Shown here in pieces: positions 54,056 through 62,522 of a stretch of DNA of 64,000 nt. The notes beneath the pieces were generated by a model, which ran no database searches, was not told the DNA's origin, and saw only the letters and a program-made list of their open reading frames with translations. This stretch comes from Bhargavaea massiliensis (GTDB lineage: Bacteria > Bacillota > Bacilli > Bacillales_A > Planococcaceae), in contig NZ_JAHBCJ010000007.1 of the NCBI RefSeq assembly GCF_018390575.1, forward strand, positions 109,929 to 173,928. The letters are read 5' to 3'. The stretch's first letter is position 1, and each line of letters begins with the position of its first letter. A program made the position numbers and the translations under genes.

Positions 54056-54553
54056 ATGACCGACAGCTCAATGATTCCACTTACAATGACCCGTACGTTT
54101 GCCAGCTTGCCGGAAAAGGTTTATGACGCATGGCTGGTGCCGGATAACTTCAGGAAGTGGCTGTTCACTGCAGAAAACACCAATCAGGTGGCCGAGAATC
54201 AACCGGAAGTCGGCGGAAGCTGGGAGATCATCGACCGACGTGAAGGAAAGAACTACAGGGCGATCGGAACGTACTTGGAACTCAACCGGCCGAACCGGAT
54301 TGTCATGACATTCGAAATGCCGCAATTTGGTGATGCGACCGACGAATTGATCATCAGCCTAAAGCCCGTTCCGGCCGGCACCGAGATGACCTTCACTCAA
54401 CACATCACCGTTCCCCATGAGGAGGTGTGGGGGGAATCGGAGATTGGGAAGGCGCAGCAGGAATTCTATGACAGTACAGAACAAGGCTGGAACCTGATGT
54501 TCCAAGGATTAAAGGCATTGTTGGAAACCGGGGAAAACCCCTATAAAGGATAG
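54056..54553 (+). CDS. SRPBCC (AHSA1-type) protein
   Basis: 165-aa START/Bet v 1-like protein. It starts MTRTFASLPEKVYDAWLVPD and has the GGSWEIIDRREGKNYRAIGT strand pair, characteristic of the AHSA1 branch (FRKWL, EQGWNLMFQGLKALLE). Ligand unknown. RBS AGAGGAGG. Confidence 0.87.
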   Translation: MTDSSMIPLTMTRTFASLPEKVYDAWLVPDNFRKWLFTAENTNQVAENQPEVGGSWEIIDRREGKNYRAIGTYLELNRPNRIVMTFEMPQFGDATDELIISLKPVPAGTEMTFTQHITVPHEEVWGESEIGKAQQEFYDSTEQGWNLMFQGLKALLETGENPYKG

Positions 54554-54600
54554 CTGAGCAAAGAAAGCCAAATCATCATCCATGAGAAGGAGCTGATCAA

Positions 54601-55506
54601 GTGGCACAATTGCCGATCAACGAATACGGGCCGGCCATCCACCTCAATGAACGGGTCATCCCGATAGAGCCGATCAACCCGCTGGACCGGGTGCGGGTAA
54701 CGGATAGCCTGATCGATGCATTGGTGGGAGAGCCGGAAATGCCGGAAAGCGCCGAGGTTCCTGAGTCATATGAAGAAAAGCGGAAACTCCTGAGAGGGCT
54801 CCTCAATATTCGGCCGCCATATCCGATGGAACCGGACTTCCTGAACAGTTTGGACGGGCTGTTGCAGCTGGAGCTGAAAGAAATGGGTGTGGTCAGATCC
54901 TCGTCGCTTCCGCTTGTATCGGAGCAGTTCCCGGAAGCTCCTGTTTCACACGGAGACAAACTGGCACTTTGGCAGGGGGACATCACGCGTATCGATACGG
55001 ATGCCATCGTCAACGCTGCGAACGAGCAGCTCCTGGGGTGCTGGCAGCCGCTCCATGAATGCATCGACAATGCCATTCATTCCGCCGCGGGCCCGGAGCT
55101 CCGGGAAGACTGCAACACGATCATGGCGATGCAGCAGGAACCGGAAAAAACCGGAGGTGCCAAAGTGACGAGGGCCTACAACCTGCCTTCGAAATTCGTC
55201 CTCCATACGGTCGGCCCGATCATTGAAGGCGGGCAGACACCGACAAAGGAAGAAACTGAACAGCTTGCTTCCTGTTACATAGCCTGCCTGGATGCCGCTG
55301 CGGAAGTGGAGGCCATCAGGACGGTCACCTTCTGCGCGATTTCCACGGGCGCCTTTGGCTACCCGAAAAGCGAGGCCGCACGTGTAGCGGTGGAGGCGGT
55401 AAGCGGATGGCTCGACCATCATCCGGACCGGTTCAGCATGATCGTCTTCAACGTATTCGCCGATGAAGACGAAGCAGCGTATAAAAACGTATTCGGAGGA
55501 AAATAA
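54601..55506 (+). CDS. Zinc-dependent macrodomain, ADP-ribosyl hydrolase
   Basis: 301-aa protein with a helical N-terminal extension and a macrodomain from about residue 115. The binding loop is DAIVNAANEQLLGC, then WQPLHECIDNAIHSAAGPEL; the Cys and His here are the zinc ligands of the SirTM-linked macrodomain type known from S. aureus. Those enzymes remove ADP-ribose from protein; here the sirtuin and lipoylated carrier partners are not beside it. GTG 54601 follows AAGGAGCTG. Confidence 0.88.
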   Translation: MAQLPINEYGPAIHLNERVIPIEPINPLDRVRVTDSLIDALVGEPEMPESAEVPESYEEKRKLLRGLLNIRPPYPMEPDFLNSLDGLLQLELKEMGVVRSSSLPLVSEQFPEAPVSHGDKLALWQGDITRIDTDAIVNAANEQLLGCWQPLHECIDNAIHSAAGPELREDCNTIMAMQQEPEKTGGAKVTRAYNLPSKFVLHTVGPIIEGGQTPTKEETEQLASCYIACLDAAAEVEAIRTVTFCAISTGAFGYPKSEAARVAVEAVSGWLDHHPDRFSMIVFNVFADEDEAAYKNVFGGK

Positions 55507-55540
55507 AAGCTGTGTGGCATAAGTGCCGCACAGCTTTTTA
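55505..55540. terminator. Terminator shared by macrodomain and RraA-like genes
   Basis: AAAAGCTGTGTGGCA and TGCCGCACAGCTTTT with TAAG loop, in the gap of two convergent genes. Confidence 0.9.
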
Positions 55541-56158
55541 CTTGGAGGCCGCCTTGTCCAGATAGCGGCGGACGGCATCGATGTCGCCCGCGACTTCACA
55601 TTCGCGTGCCTCGTCTTTTTCCAGCTTGGCTAGTGCTTTCTGCAAAATCTCCTGTTCCTGTTCGCGCGGAATGACGGTGACCCCATCCGCGTCACCGATG
55701 ACCAGGTCACCCGGGCGGACAGCCGCGCCGCCGCACGAAATCGGGACATTCACTTCGCCTTCACCTGTCTTGCTGCTTGCCGCGACAGTCGTTCCCCGCA
55801 CGAAAACCGGGAAGCCGAGTGCCTTGATATCGCGGACATCCCGGATGGCCCCGTCCACGACCAGTCCCGCAAGACCGAGCGTCTTCATCATGCCGACGAC
55901 AAAATCCCCGGCCACCGCCTTGGTAAGATCCGCTTTTGCGTCCACAACTAGCACATCACCGGGACTTGCCGTCCGCATCGCGCGCAGCATCGCCGGATTG
56001 TCGCCGCCGGGAAGCTTCACCGTGACCGCGCGGCCCGCAATCCGGTATTCCTCGCGGAGCGGCTTAAGCGCGGCATCCATATTGTTCATCCCGCCCGTCG
56101 CATCGGAAATCGCCGTGGTCGGAATCGTTGCAAAGCGGACAATCAACTCGTCTGTCAT
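55538..56158 (-). CDS. RraA-like protein (HMG/CHA aldolase family)
   Basis: 206-aa protein of the RraA fold. It shows AISDATGG near the start, the ligand loop GDNPAMLRAM, and VVDGAIRDVRDIKALGFPVF. Members with the catalytic Arg-Asp pair are 4-hydroxy-4-methyl-2-oxoglutarate aldolases or oxaloacetate decarboxylases; true RraA regulators of RNase E are not expected in Bacillales. ATG 56158 lies after GGAGGCC; an in-frame ATG at 56176 precedes it. Divergent from the FMN reductase. Confidence 0.85.
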   Translation of the reverse strand: MTDELIVRFATIPTTAISDATGGMNNMDAALKPLREEYRIAGRAVTVKLPGGDNPAMLRAMRTASPGDVLVVDAKADLTKAVAGDFVVGMMKTLGLAGLVVDGAIRDVRDIKALGFPVFVRGTTVAASSKTGEGEVNVPISCGGAAVRPGDLVIGDADGVTVIPREQEQEILQKALAKLEKDEARECEVAGDIDAVRRYLDKAASK

Positions 56159-56241
56159 TGTTTGGCCTCCATCCACTAAGATACATTTATCCTATCAAAA
56201 GGGGCGGAATCTTCAAAACATCAATTGAACAAAAAAAGAAC

Positions 56242-56284
56242 TCAAGATAAATGTCTTGATTTCGAGATTAAATCATTGTATAGT
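56242..56284 (+). promoter_or_regulatory. Promoter with inverted repeats, FMN reductase 2
   Basis: TTGATT (56256-56261), 17 bases, TATAGT (56279-56284), a strong sigma-A promoter. TCAAGATAAATGTCTTGA (56242-56259) is an inverted repeat over the -35, and TCTTGATTTCGAGA (56254-56267) is a second, imperfect one that resembles the MhqR box and the motif at 42031. Confidence 0.65.
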
Positions 56285-56324
56285 GAGTAACGTAAAGTAA
56301 CCAATAACAAGGAGGCCAAACAAC

Positions 56325-56891
56325 ATGGCAGAAAAACTCAACATCGGCATTATCCTCGGCTCAACACGTGAAGGCCGCGTAAGCCCGCAGGTCGGACAAT
56401 GGATTAAAGGCATCGCGGACGGCCGCGGCGATGCAAACTATGAAATCGTTGATATCGCTGACTACCAGCTTCCATTCCTCGGGACTACCGACGGCACGGA
56501 ACCGGGCATCGCGAAATGGAACGAAAAGCTGGCGAGTCTCGACGGCTTCGTCTTCGTCGTACAGGAATACAACCACAGCATCTCCGGGGCTTTGAAGAAC
56601 GCGATCGATTTCGCCCGTGAAGCCTGGTTCGACAAAGCGGCAGGGATCGTCAGCTACGGTTCCACCGGCGGCGCGCGTGCGGCGGAACACCTCCGCGGCA
56701 TCCTCGGCGAGCTGAAAGTGGCAGACGTGCGCACGCATCCGACACTCTCACTCTTCACGGATTTTGAAAATTTCTCCGAGTTCAAGCCGGCTGAACTGCA
56801 CCTCACGAACGTTACTGCCATGCTTGACGAAGTGAATGCATGGGCGGGCGCTCTGAAAACAGTCCGCGAAAAACAAGCAGTCACCAAATAA
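56325..56891 (+). CDS. NADPH-dependent FMN reductase, paralog 2
   Basis: 188-aa flavodoxin-like FMN reductase or azoreductase/quinone reductase. It has LGSTREGRVSPQVGQWI, FLGTTDGTEPG and EYNHSISGALKNAID. It is very similar to the product of 43258 without the 20-residue extension, which points to a fairly recent gene copy. It stands alone and may protect from quinones, reducing them in two-electron steps. RBS is AAGGAGGCC. Confidence 0.93.
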   Translation: MAEKLNIGIILGSTREGRVSPQVGQWIKGIADGRGDANYEIVDIADYQLPFLGTTDGTEPGIAKWNEKLASLDGFVFVVQEYNHSISGALKNAIDFAREAWFDKAAGIVSYGSTGGARAAEHLRGILGELKVADVRTHPTLSLFTDFENFSEFKPAELHLTNVTAMLDEVNAWAGALKTVREKQAVTK

Positions 56892-56902
56892 TTTAACATT
56901 GA

Positions 56903-56941
56903 AGCCCCGCTCTGCAGACGATCTGCGGAGCGGGCTTTTTA
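56903..56941 (+). terminator. Terminator of FMN reductase 2
   Basis: AGCCCCGCTCTGCAGA and TCTGCGGAGCGGGCT, then TTTTT. Confidence 0.92.
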
Positions 56942-57004
56942 TGGAGGCATCAATCGATTTCCGTTAAAATATGGTAATATACAGAAAAACGGGGGTGAAG
57001 AGAG

Positions 57005-57412
57005 ATGCTGCGAATGATTTTGACGGCAGTTCTGATCATATTGGCGATAGCGCTTTTTTCCTTGGTCATCCGTCGAATGATGGGTGTCAGACAGCGGAAG
57101 TGGTTTTCCTATGATCACATCAACGAGCGGCATAGGAAGCTGGAATGGAGAGTCCGGATCGGATTCATCATCATCATCCTTCTTAACACTGTCATCGTCT
57201 TTGCAACAGGTGCTGTTGAGGATCCGCCCTGGTACATGGAAGTTTGGTGGCTGATCTTCGTCTTCGTGGTCGTGACCGAACTGCTGAGGGCTTATATGGA
57301 ATACCGGTTCGTGGACGATCGAAAAGCAATGGCCGCTACGCTTTTTGAAGTGATCTTCGGTACGGTTCTGCTCGGCAGTGCAATCGCGACTGGTTTTTAC
57401 GGATCGATTTGA
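57005..57412 (+). CDS. DUF4181 family membrane protein
   Basis: 135-aa membrane protein with four hydrophobic helices. The loop MGVRQRKWFSYDHINERHRK and the end AYMEYRFVDDRKAM agree with DUF4181, a Bacillales family of unknown function. RBS is GGGGTGAAG. Confidence 0.82.
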   Translation: MLRMILTAVLIILAIALFSLVIRRMMGVRQRKWFSYDHINERHRKLEWRVRIGFIIIILLNTVIVFATGAVEDPPWYMEVWWLIFVFVVVTELLRAYMEYRFVDDRKAMAATLFEVIFGTVLLGSAIATGFYGSI

Positions 57413-57419
57413 TGTGAGT

Positions 57420-57600
57420 GACTGGTTCGGATGTTTTGTGAAGGCCTTTGCGGTTTACCTGGCAGGGGGGCACGAGGTTACAGCTTACGACCAATCCGAA
57501 GTCGGCCTCCACAAAGCAAATCAGCTGGCCGAACGCCTGGGTGTTGCTATCGAAACACGGGCCATGGCTTGGCTCCCAAGACATTCCTCATTTTTACTGC
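57420..57600 (+). pseudogene. Remnant of a SAM-dependent methyltransferase gene
   Basis: In one frame the sequence reads AVYLAGGHEVTAYDQS, then EVGLHKANQLAERLGVAIET and RAM, which is the post-I region of TehB/UbiE-like class I methyltransferases. The preceding SAM loop and the whole second half are missing, and the reading frame has no start. The remaining 57600-57690 shows nothing recognisable. Confidence 0.72.
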
Positions 57601-57693
57601 GGGAAAGCAGACCGGCACGAAGGCAAAAGACATACCGGAACCGGTCATGTGATTCAGGGAGTCATCAAAAAGCGCATGGCTTAGCAACGTCTA

Positions 57694-57740
57694 AAATACC
57701 CCTTTCCGCAAAACATGGGTTGCGGAAAGGGGTATTTGTA
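57694..57740. terminator. Bidirectional hairpin before the LOV gene
   Basis: AAATACCCCTTTCCGCAA and its exact complement, eight-base loop. It ends the LOV-STAS gene on the minus strand. Confidence 0.88.
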
Positions 57741-57750
57741 TCGGGATGGT

Positions 57751-58530
57751 TCAGGAAAAAGAGCCGGCGACCTTTGCGGTTTCCACCGCCTGTTTAAACG
57801 AGGAGAAAGCGGTGAGCGGGCGTTCCGATCCCGCCTCCGTGGCAATATCCCGTGCCGCTTTGGGAGAAATCCCGGTGACGAACAGCCGGCAGCCCATCAG
57901 CCTCAGGACATCCTGGATATGCAGCAGGTCAAATACGGGTGTATCCTCATCCCAATAAAGTCCCGAAATATCGATGATCACCGAATGGGAGTGGTGTTCC
58001 TGGACGTATTCGCTCAACTTGACCGTCAACCGGCGATAGCGCTCGACACTCATTTCCCCGTTCAGGGAAATGGCCGCGATGCCGTCATCGATTTCCAGGA
58101 CCGGCAGCGAGAGGCGTTCAATTTCACGTTCCTTTTCTTCCAGGCGCTTTTTCTGATGAATCTCCACTGTGACATCCGTCTGGGTGCCGATGAAGAAAAG
58201 ACGTCCACCGGCACGGACAGGATCGATATGCACACGGTTCCAGAAAGGAGTGCCGTCTTTCTTATAATTTTTCAGGGTGACAGTGACGGAATTTTCTTGT
58301 CTGATCGACTCACGCATCTTCTCCACGGCTTCAGGGTCGGTATCTTTGCCCTGAAGAAACCGGCAGTTGTGGCCGATGGTTTCATCAAGAGTATATCCGG
58401 TCAATTTCTCGAATGTTTTATTGGCATAGATGATGGGGTGGTCTTCCTGTGAAGGATCGGTAAAAAGCGCGGCAGCCCGGCTGCCATCCAGCATGGCTTC
58501 CAGGAGTTTGATTTGAGTTTCCGGATCCAT
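57751..58530 (-). CDS. ytvA: LOV-STAS blue-light photoreceptor, YtvA type
   Basis: 259-aa blue-light sensor. The LOV domain (about 10-115) has GHNCRFLQ with Cys55, the residue that forms the photo-adduct with FMN, and FFIGTQTDVT. A J-alpha helix and a C-terminal STAS domain follow (SVIIDISGLYW). In B. subtilis YtvA joins the stressosome and turns on sigma-B in light; sigma-B-like promoters are present elsewhere in this window. The start is unclear: ATG 58530 lies 16 bases after GGAGGG, while an upstream TTG at 58554 overlaps that site. Confidence 0.93.
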   Translation of the reverse strand: MDPETQIKLLEAMLDGSRAAALFTDPSQEDHPIIYANKTFEKLTGYTLDETIGHNCRFLQGKDTDPEAVEKMRESIRQENSVTVTLKNYKKDGTPFWNRVHIDPVRAGGRLFFIGTQTDVTVEIHQKKRLEEKEREIERLSLPVLEIDDGIAAISLNGEMSVERYRRLTVKLSEYVQEHHSHSVIIDISGLYWDEDTPVFDLLHIQDVLRLMGCRLFVTGISPKAARDIATEAGSERPLTAFSSFKQAVETAKVAGSFS

Positions 58531-58693
58531 TCGTCTGATGATGCATCCCTCCAAAGTCTATCGTCTCGACTGTGTCTTATCGTAGCACAGTTCAGTAGAG
58601 AACTCAGACAAATATGAAAGTTTTTGTTGGTTCTATGGAATTTGCGGCTTGTGGGATGGTGTGCTTTCATTCACTGAAACTCTGCCCGGCTGA

Positions 58694-58737
58694 TAAAGAA
58701 AGAAGCATGCAGCCGGACTCCGGGTGCACGCTTCCCT
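58694..58737 (-). terminator. Terminator of the transporter-kinase operon
   Basis: On the minus strand AAGCGTGCACCCGG and CCGGCTGCATGCTT pair with a mismatch, followed by CTTTCTTT. Confidence 0.7.
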
Positions 58738-58740
58738 TCC

Positions 58741-60192
58741 TTATAACCCGAGCCCCGTCCACTTCCAGTAGGTGAAGTAGAACAGCACCATGATTGCGAT
58801 ATAGGCTGGCGCGAGAAGGCTGCTGAGCTTTGCCAGATCCCTGGCGCTGAAGGAGCCATCACCTTCCTCGTAAAACAGGAGCAGTGCCTTGGAACTGACC
58901 GGCATCGTCAGGCAATAGTTCATGCCGATCAGCCCCAGGAATACGGCTGCGGCCGGATCGGCGCCGATGCTTTTCGCAGTCACGATCAGCGTCGGCACCA
59001 ACACCACGGCGCGAGTTGTGTGTGACGTGATGTAAAGGTGGCTCGATACCGACACCGCGGCGAGAATGAGAACAAGCAGCCACTCGGGAGCCTGGCCGGC
59101 AGCCAGAAGCAGTCCGGACAGCTTTTCTTCGGCCACACTGACGACACCTGTCTGGATCAGGGCTGTGCCAAGTGCCGTAGCGGCGGCTACAAAGAGAATC
59201 AGATTCCAGGAAACCGACCGGATCCCGTCTTTGAATGACAGAATTCCATATCCGGGAACCATCGCCAAAGCGGCCCCTGCCATCGTTACAAACGCAATCC
59301 CGTAGCCATGGAGGCCGTCCGTCATCCAGCCGAGCAACATGACAGAAATCAGAAGGAGTGTCCGCTTTTCCGGATCGCTCATTTTTTCCGGGGTTTGCGG
59401 TGCGGGCAGGGAGTCTTCCGGAACACTGGCTTCCGATTCTCTTTTCGGCCACATCGTCAGCCGGATGGCCGCGACCGTGACCACTGTTGCGGCCGCAGCA
59501 AAAGGCACACCCCAGACCAGCCAGCGGACAAAAGAGATCGACTGTCCGGAAGCCGTTTCAAGCAGCCCGATCCCGATCAGGTGTGAACCCGCTCCCAGAA
59601 GTGTCGCGGATGTGCTCATCAGGATCACCGAAGGGGCAAGGACCGAAAGAACCTGCCGTTCTCTGGGAGAAAAGCGGTTGCCGAGCTGGTTGAGAATGGG
59701 TCTGGCAAGCGCCGCCCGCCCGGACGTGGACGGGATGAAAAACGAAGTAGCGAAAAGCAGTGCGGTCAGCGCGTTCAGCAGGCTGCCTTTTTTCTCGAAG
59801 CGGCGAAGTGCCGAATGGGTCAGCCGGTCCGCAAGTCCCGAACGCGTAAAGGCTTCTCCGATGACAAAGGCCCCGATCATCAGCCAGACTACAGGCTCGG
59901 CCATCGACTGATAAAGCAGATCCGGTTCGCCCGCTTTCATCAGGATGATGAAGAGGACGAGGGAGAGGGCCACATACCCAGCGGGAAGCCGGGTGGCGGC
60001 CCAAAGGGTCATGGCGGACAAAAATGCAAAAAGTGATATTTTGGCATCATATCCGAGACTGCCCGCCGGCACGATGAGTGCGGCATACAAAAGGTGAAGA
60101 CCGGAAACCACGAGTACCGGCTTCGGTACTTTTTCTAACGATTCCGCTGTCCAGGACCTCTGCTTCCGGTGAAGTTCTGCACGGGTGGTCAT
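58741..60192 (-). CDS. SLC13/DASS family transporter
   Basis: 483-aa membrane carrier of the divalent anion/sodium symporter family with about twelve helices. The two halves carry SNT-like motifs as STSGRAALARP and SHTTRAVVLVP, which in this family bind the acid and sodium. ATG 60192 overlaps the glycerate kinase stop in an ATGA. The pairing suggests that the substrate is glycerate or a related hydroxy-acid. Confidence 0.85.
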   Translation of the reverse strand: MTTRAELHRKQRSWTAESLEKVPKPVLVVSGLHLLYAALIVPAGSLGYDAKISLFAFLSAMTLWAATRLPAGYVALSLVLFIILMKAGEPDLLYQSMAEPVVWLMIGAFVIGEAFTRSGLADRLTHSALRRFEKKGSLLNALTALLFATSFFIPSTSGRAALARPILNQLGNRFSPRERQVLSVLAPSVILMSTSATLLGAGSHLIGIGLLETASGQSISFVRWLVWGVPFAAAATVVTVAAIRLTMWPKRESEASVPEDSLPAPQTPEKMSDPEKRTLLLISVMLLGWMTDGLHGYGIAFVTMAGAALAMVPGYGILSFKDGIRSVSWNLILFVAAATALGTALIQTGVVSVAEEKLSGLLLAAGQAPEWLLVLILAAVSVSSHLYITSHTTRAVVLVPTLIVTAKSIGADPAAAVFLGLIGMNYCLTMPVSSKALLLFYEEGDGSFSARDLAKLSSLLAPAYIAIMVLFYFTYWKWTGLGL

Positions 60193-61382
60193 TGCGCAGC
60201 AACCCCGTAAACCATCCTGCTTTTCTCGGCAATCGAAAGGCCGATGGATATCTGCCGGATCACGCACTCCGTTGTGTCTTCAATCCATTTCGGGGCTTTC
60301 AGGATCGATTTCTCCAGTGTTGTCGGCTTTTGGATGATGCTCATATACGCATCGATGCCGGCATCATAGTTCAGGTTTGCCCCTTTTCCGATCGTCCCGG
60401 CGATGGCGACGACCGGGATATTGTACTGTTTGGCGATGCGGGCGACTTCAGCCGGAATCTTGCCATCGGGCGTCTGGAAGTCGAGGCTTCCTTCAGCTGT
60501 GATGACGAGGTCCGCACCTGCAATGACCCGCTCCATATTGATGTACTGGCGGATGATGTCGAAGCGGGAATGCAGACGGGCGCCGGTAAAAGCGGCAAGG
60601 CCCGCGCCAAGCCCGCCCGATGCGCCGCTGCCCGGCTGGAAGCGCACATCTTTGCCTAGTACATTCATGATCATCCCAGCATAGTGCTCAAGTGCCGCAG
60701 CCAACTGTCCGACCTGCTCGGGCGTCGCGCCTTTTTGCGGGCCGAACACACGGGCGACACCGCGTTCGCCGCATAGAATGTTCCGGTGGTTGCAGGCCAC
60801 ATCGATTTGGACCTGCTCCAGGCGAGGGTCGATGCCGGAAACGTCGATCCGCTCTGCCTTGGAGAGGTCGCCGCCCCCTGCGATGGACACAGACAGGCCA
60901 TGCTGATCAAGAAAGCGGACACCCAGTGCCTGGGCCATCCCGGCGCCGCCGTCCGACGTACCGGAATCCCCGCATCCGATCAAAATGCGCTCCGCACCCG
61001 CGTCCATTGCCGAGCGGATCAGTTCACCGACGCCATAGGTCGTGGTCAGGAGCGGATTCCTCCTGTCACGCGGAACGAGGGAAAGCCCGGCAACCGCGGC
61101 CATTTCAATCACGGCGGTTTTGATTCCATGCTCCGTAAACAGCCCGAAATAGCTTGGCACGGGTTCCCCGACCGGCCCGGTGACAGTTCGGTAGAGCAGC
61201 TTTCCGTTTTTCAATTTTGTGATCGCCTTTGCGAAACCTTCTCCGCCATCGACCATCGGCAGCATTTCCACCTGGATCCTGCTCCCGGCCCGTCTCGCAC
61301 CTCTTGCCATTGCTTCTGCCACTTCTTCTGCTTGCATGCACTCTTTGAATCCTGAAGGCACCATTACAATTTTCATATCCAT
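60189..61382 (-). CDS. glxK: Glycerate kinase
   Basis: 397-aa glycerate kinase of the GlxK/GarK family, which phosphorylates glycerate for entry into lower glycolysis. It starts KIVMVPSGFKECMQAEEVAE and shows MVDGGEGF, IGCGDSGTSDGGAGMAQALG, GSGASGGLGAGLAAF and the ATP-site ITAEGSLDFQTPDGK. The Cys in SGFKECM replaces the common SFK(G/E)S. ATG 61382 lies after GGGAGGAA. The transporter gene overlaps its end. Confidence 0.92.
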   Translation of the reverse strand: MDMKIVMVPSGFKECMQAEEVAEAMARGARRAGSRIQVEMLPMVDGGEGFAKAITKLKNGKLLYRTVTGPVGEPVPSYFGLFTEHGIKTAVIEMAAVAGLSLVPRDRRNPLLTTTYGVGELIRSAMDAGAERILIGCGDSGTSDGGAGMAQALGVRFLDQHGLSVSIAGGGDLSKAERIDVSGIDPRLEQVQIDVACNHRNILCGERGVARVFGPQKGATPEQVGQLAAALEHYAGMIMNVLGKDVRFQPGSGASGGLGAGLAAFTGARLHSRFDIIRQYINMERVIAGADLVITAEGSLDFQTPDGKIPAEVARIAKQYNIPVVAIAGTIGKGANLNYDAGIDAYMSIIQKPTTLEKSILKAPKWIEDTTECVIRQISIGLSIAEKSRMVYGVAAQ

Positions 61383-61645
61383 TTGAATTCCTCCCGTTTC
61401 TCTTTCATGTCATCGCCACTTTAACCGCTGAAGGGAAGAATCCACTGAGAGAATCATGAGGAAATGATGAGAAGGATAAAAATGGGGCTAACGGACCGGA
61501 AGGAAGGAGGTGCAAATTGAAATTTATCTGAAGCAGGCGGACCAAAGAGGTACATGTGATGAATCCAATCAGTACAATTATCAGGAGCTGATAGGAGGGA
61601 GAGCAGAACATTCCAACTTTTACGCCGGCTTAACCTGAAATCCGG

Positions 61646-61651
61646 TATAAT
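61646..61651 (+). promoter_or_regulatory. Candidate -10 element of the HAD phosphatase gene
   Basis: TATAAT at 61646-61651, 29 bases before the start codon. No clear -35 hexamer is seen. The rest of 61383-61640 holds no gene I can support. Confidence 0.45.
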
Positions 61652-61680
61652 GGGTAGCAGTAGAAAGGGGGGCGTTCCCG

Positions 61681-62472
61681 ATGATCCGGACGATTATTTT
61701 CGACCTGGACGATACGATTCTGTGGGACAAGAAAAGCATCCAGACGGCATTTGACCGCACATGCGAGTTTGCAGCGGAAAAAGCAAAGGTGGATCCGAAA
61801 AACCTGGAGGAAAAAGTGCGTGAATCGGCACGGGAACTTTATTCCTCGTATGATACATACGAATTCACCCAAATGATCGGCATTAATCCGTTCGAGGGTC
61901 TTTGGGGATCGTTCGAAGATCCGGGCGATGATTTCCGCCGCATGCGCGACATCATCCGCACTTACCAGAAAGACACGTGGACAAAAGGGCTGAAGAAAGT
62001 CGGCGTGGAAGATTACGAGCTGGCGAATGAACTGGTCGCCAAGTTTATCTCGGAACGCCGGAAAGCTCCGTTCGTCTATGAGGAATCGTTCGAGGTATTG
62101 GAAACCTTGAAAAACGACCACCGGCTCGTGCTTCTTACAAATGGTGCGCCGAGCCTGCAAAATGAGAAACTGACCATCACGCCTGAGATTTCACAGTACT
62201 TTGACCTGATCGTCATCTCGGGAGACTTTGGACGCGGCAAGCCGGATGCTTCGATTTTTCATCATGTCCTTGAACGAACGGACACGCGTGCCGAAGAAGC
62301 GCTCATGGTCGGCGACAACCTGATGACCGATATTCTCGGCGCAAACCGGGCCGGCATCCGCTCCGTCTGGCTGAACCGCGAAGGCAACGAACCGCACGCG
62401 GAAGTAAAACCGGCCTACGAAATCAGCCACCTCGGCCAACTCGCCGACGTGATCAGTGACGCAAACCGATAA
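61681..62472 (+). CDS. HAD phosphatase, YsaA-like (possible phosphoserine phosphatase)
   Basis: 263-aa HAD hydrolase with motif I IIFDLDDTILWD, motif II LLTNGAPSLQ, motif III Lys in GRGKPDASIF, and motif IV GDNLMTDILGANRAG. The size and helical cap (FTQMIGINPFEGLWGSF) match B. subtilis YsaA, which has been linked to serine formation. Convergent serA at 62523 supports a role as the phosphoserine phosphatase, though other phosphate esters are possible. RBS is AAAGGGGGG. Confidence 0.82.
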   Translation: MIRTIIFDLDDTILWDKKSIQTAFDRTCEFAAEKAKVDPKNLEEKVRESARELYSSYDTYEFTQMIGINPFEGLWGSFEDPGDDFRRMRDIIRTYQKDTWTKGLKKVGVEDYELANELVAKFISERRKAPFVYEESFEVLETLKNDHRLVLLTNGAPSLQNEKLTITPEISQYFDLIVISGDFGRGKPDASIFHHVLERTDTRAEEALMVGDNLMTDILGANRAGIRSVWLNREGNEPHAEVKPAYEISHLGQLADVISDANR

Positions 62473-62482
62473 AGAAAGCCAG

Positions 62483-62516
62483 AAAAGGCTCCCGCTTGCT
62501 GCGGGAGCCTTTTTTC
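62483..62516. terminator. Terminator between HAD and serA
   Basis: AAAAGGCTCCCGC and GCGGGAGCCTTTTT, five-base loop; also in reach of serA on the minus strand. Confidence 0.92.
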
Positions 62517-62522
62517 CTTCTA

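Noticed and set aside
57378-57797. 139-aa frame after DUF4181
   Set aside because: It overlaps the end of the real gene and contains only the fragment of a methyltransferase, then a terminator hairpin.
61510-61638. 42-aa frame with GTG start before the HAD gene
   Set aside because: The GTG is part of the AGGAGGTG sequence itself, leaving no spacing, and the product resembles nothing known. Kept as no gene.
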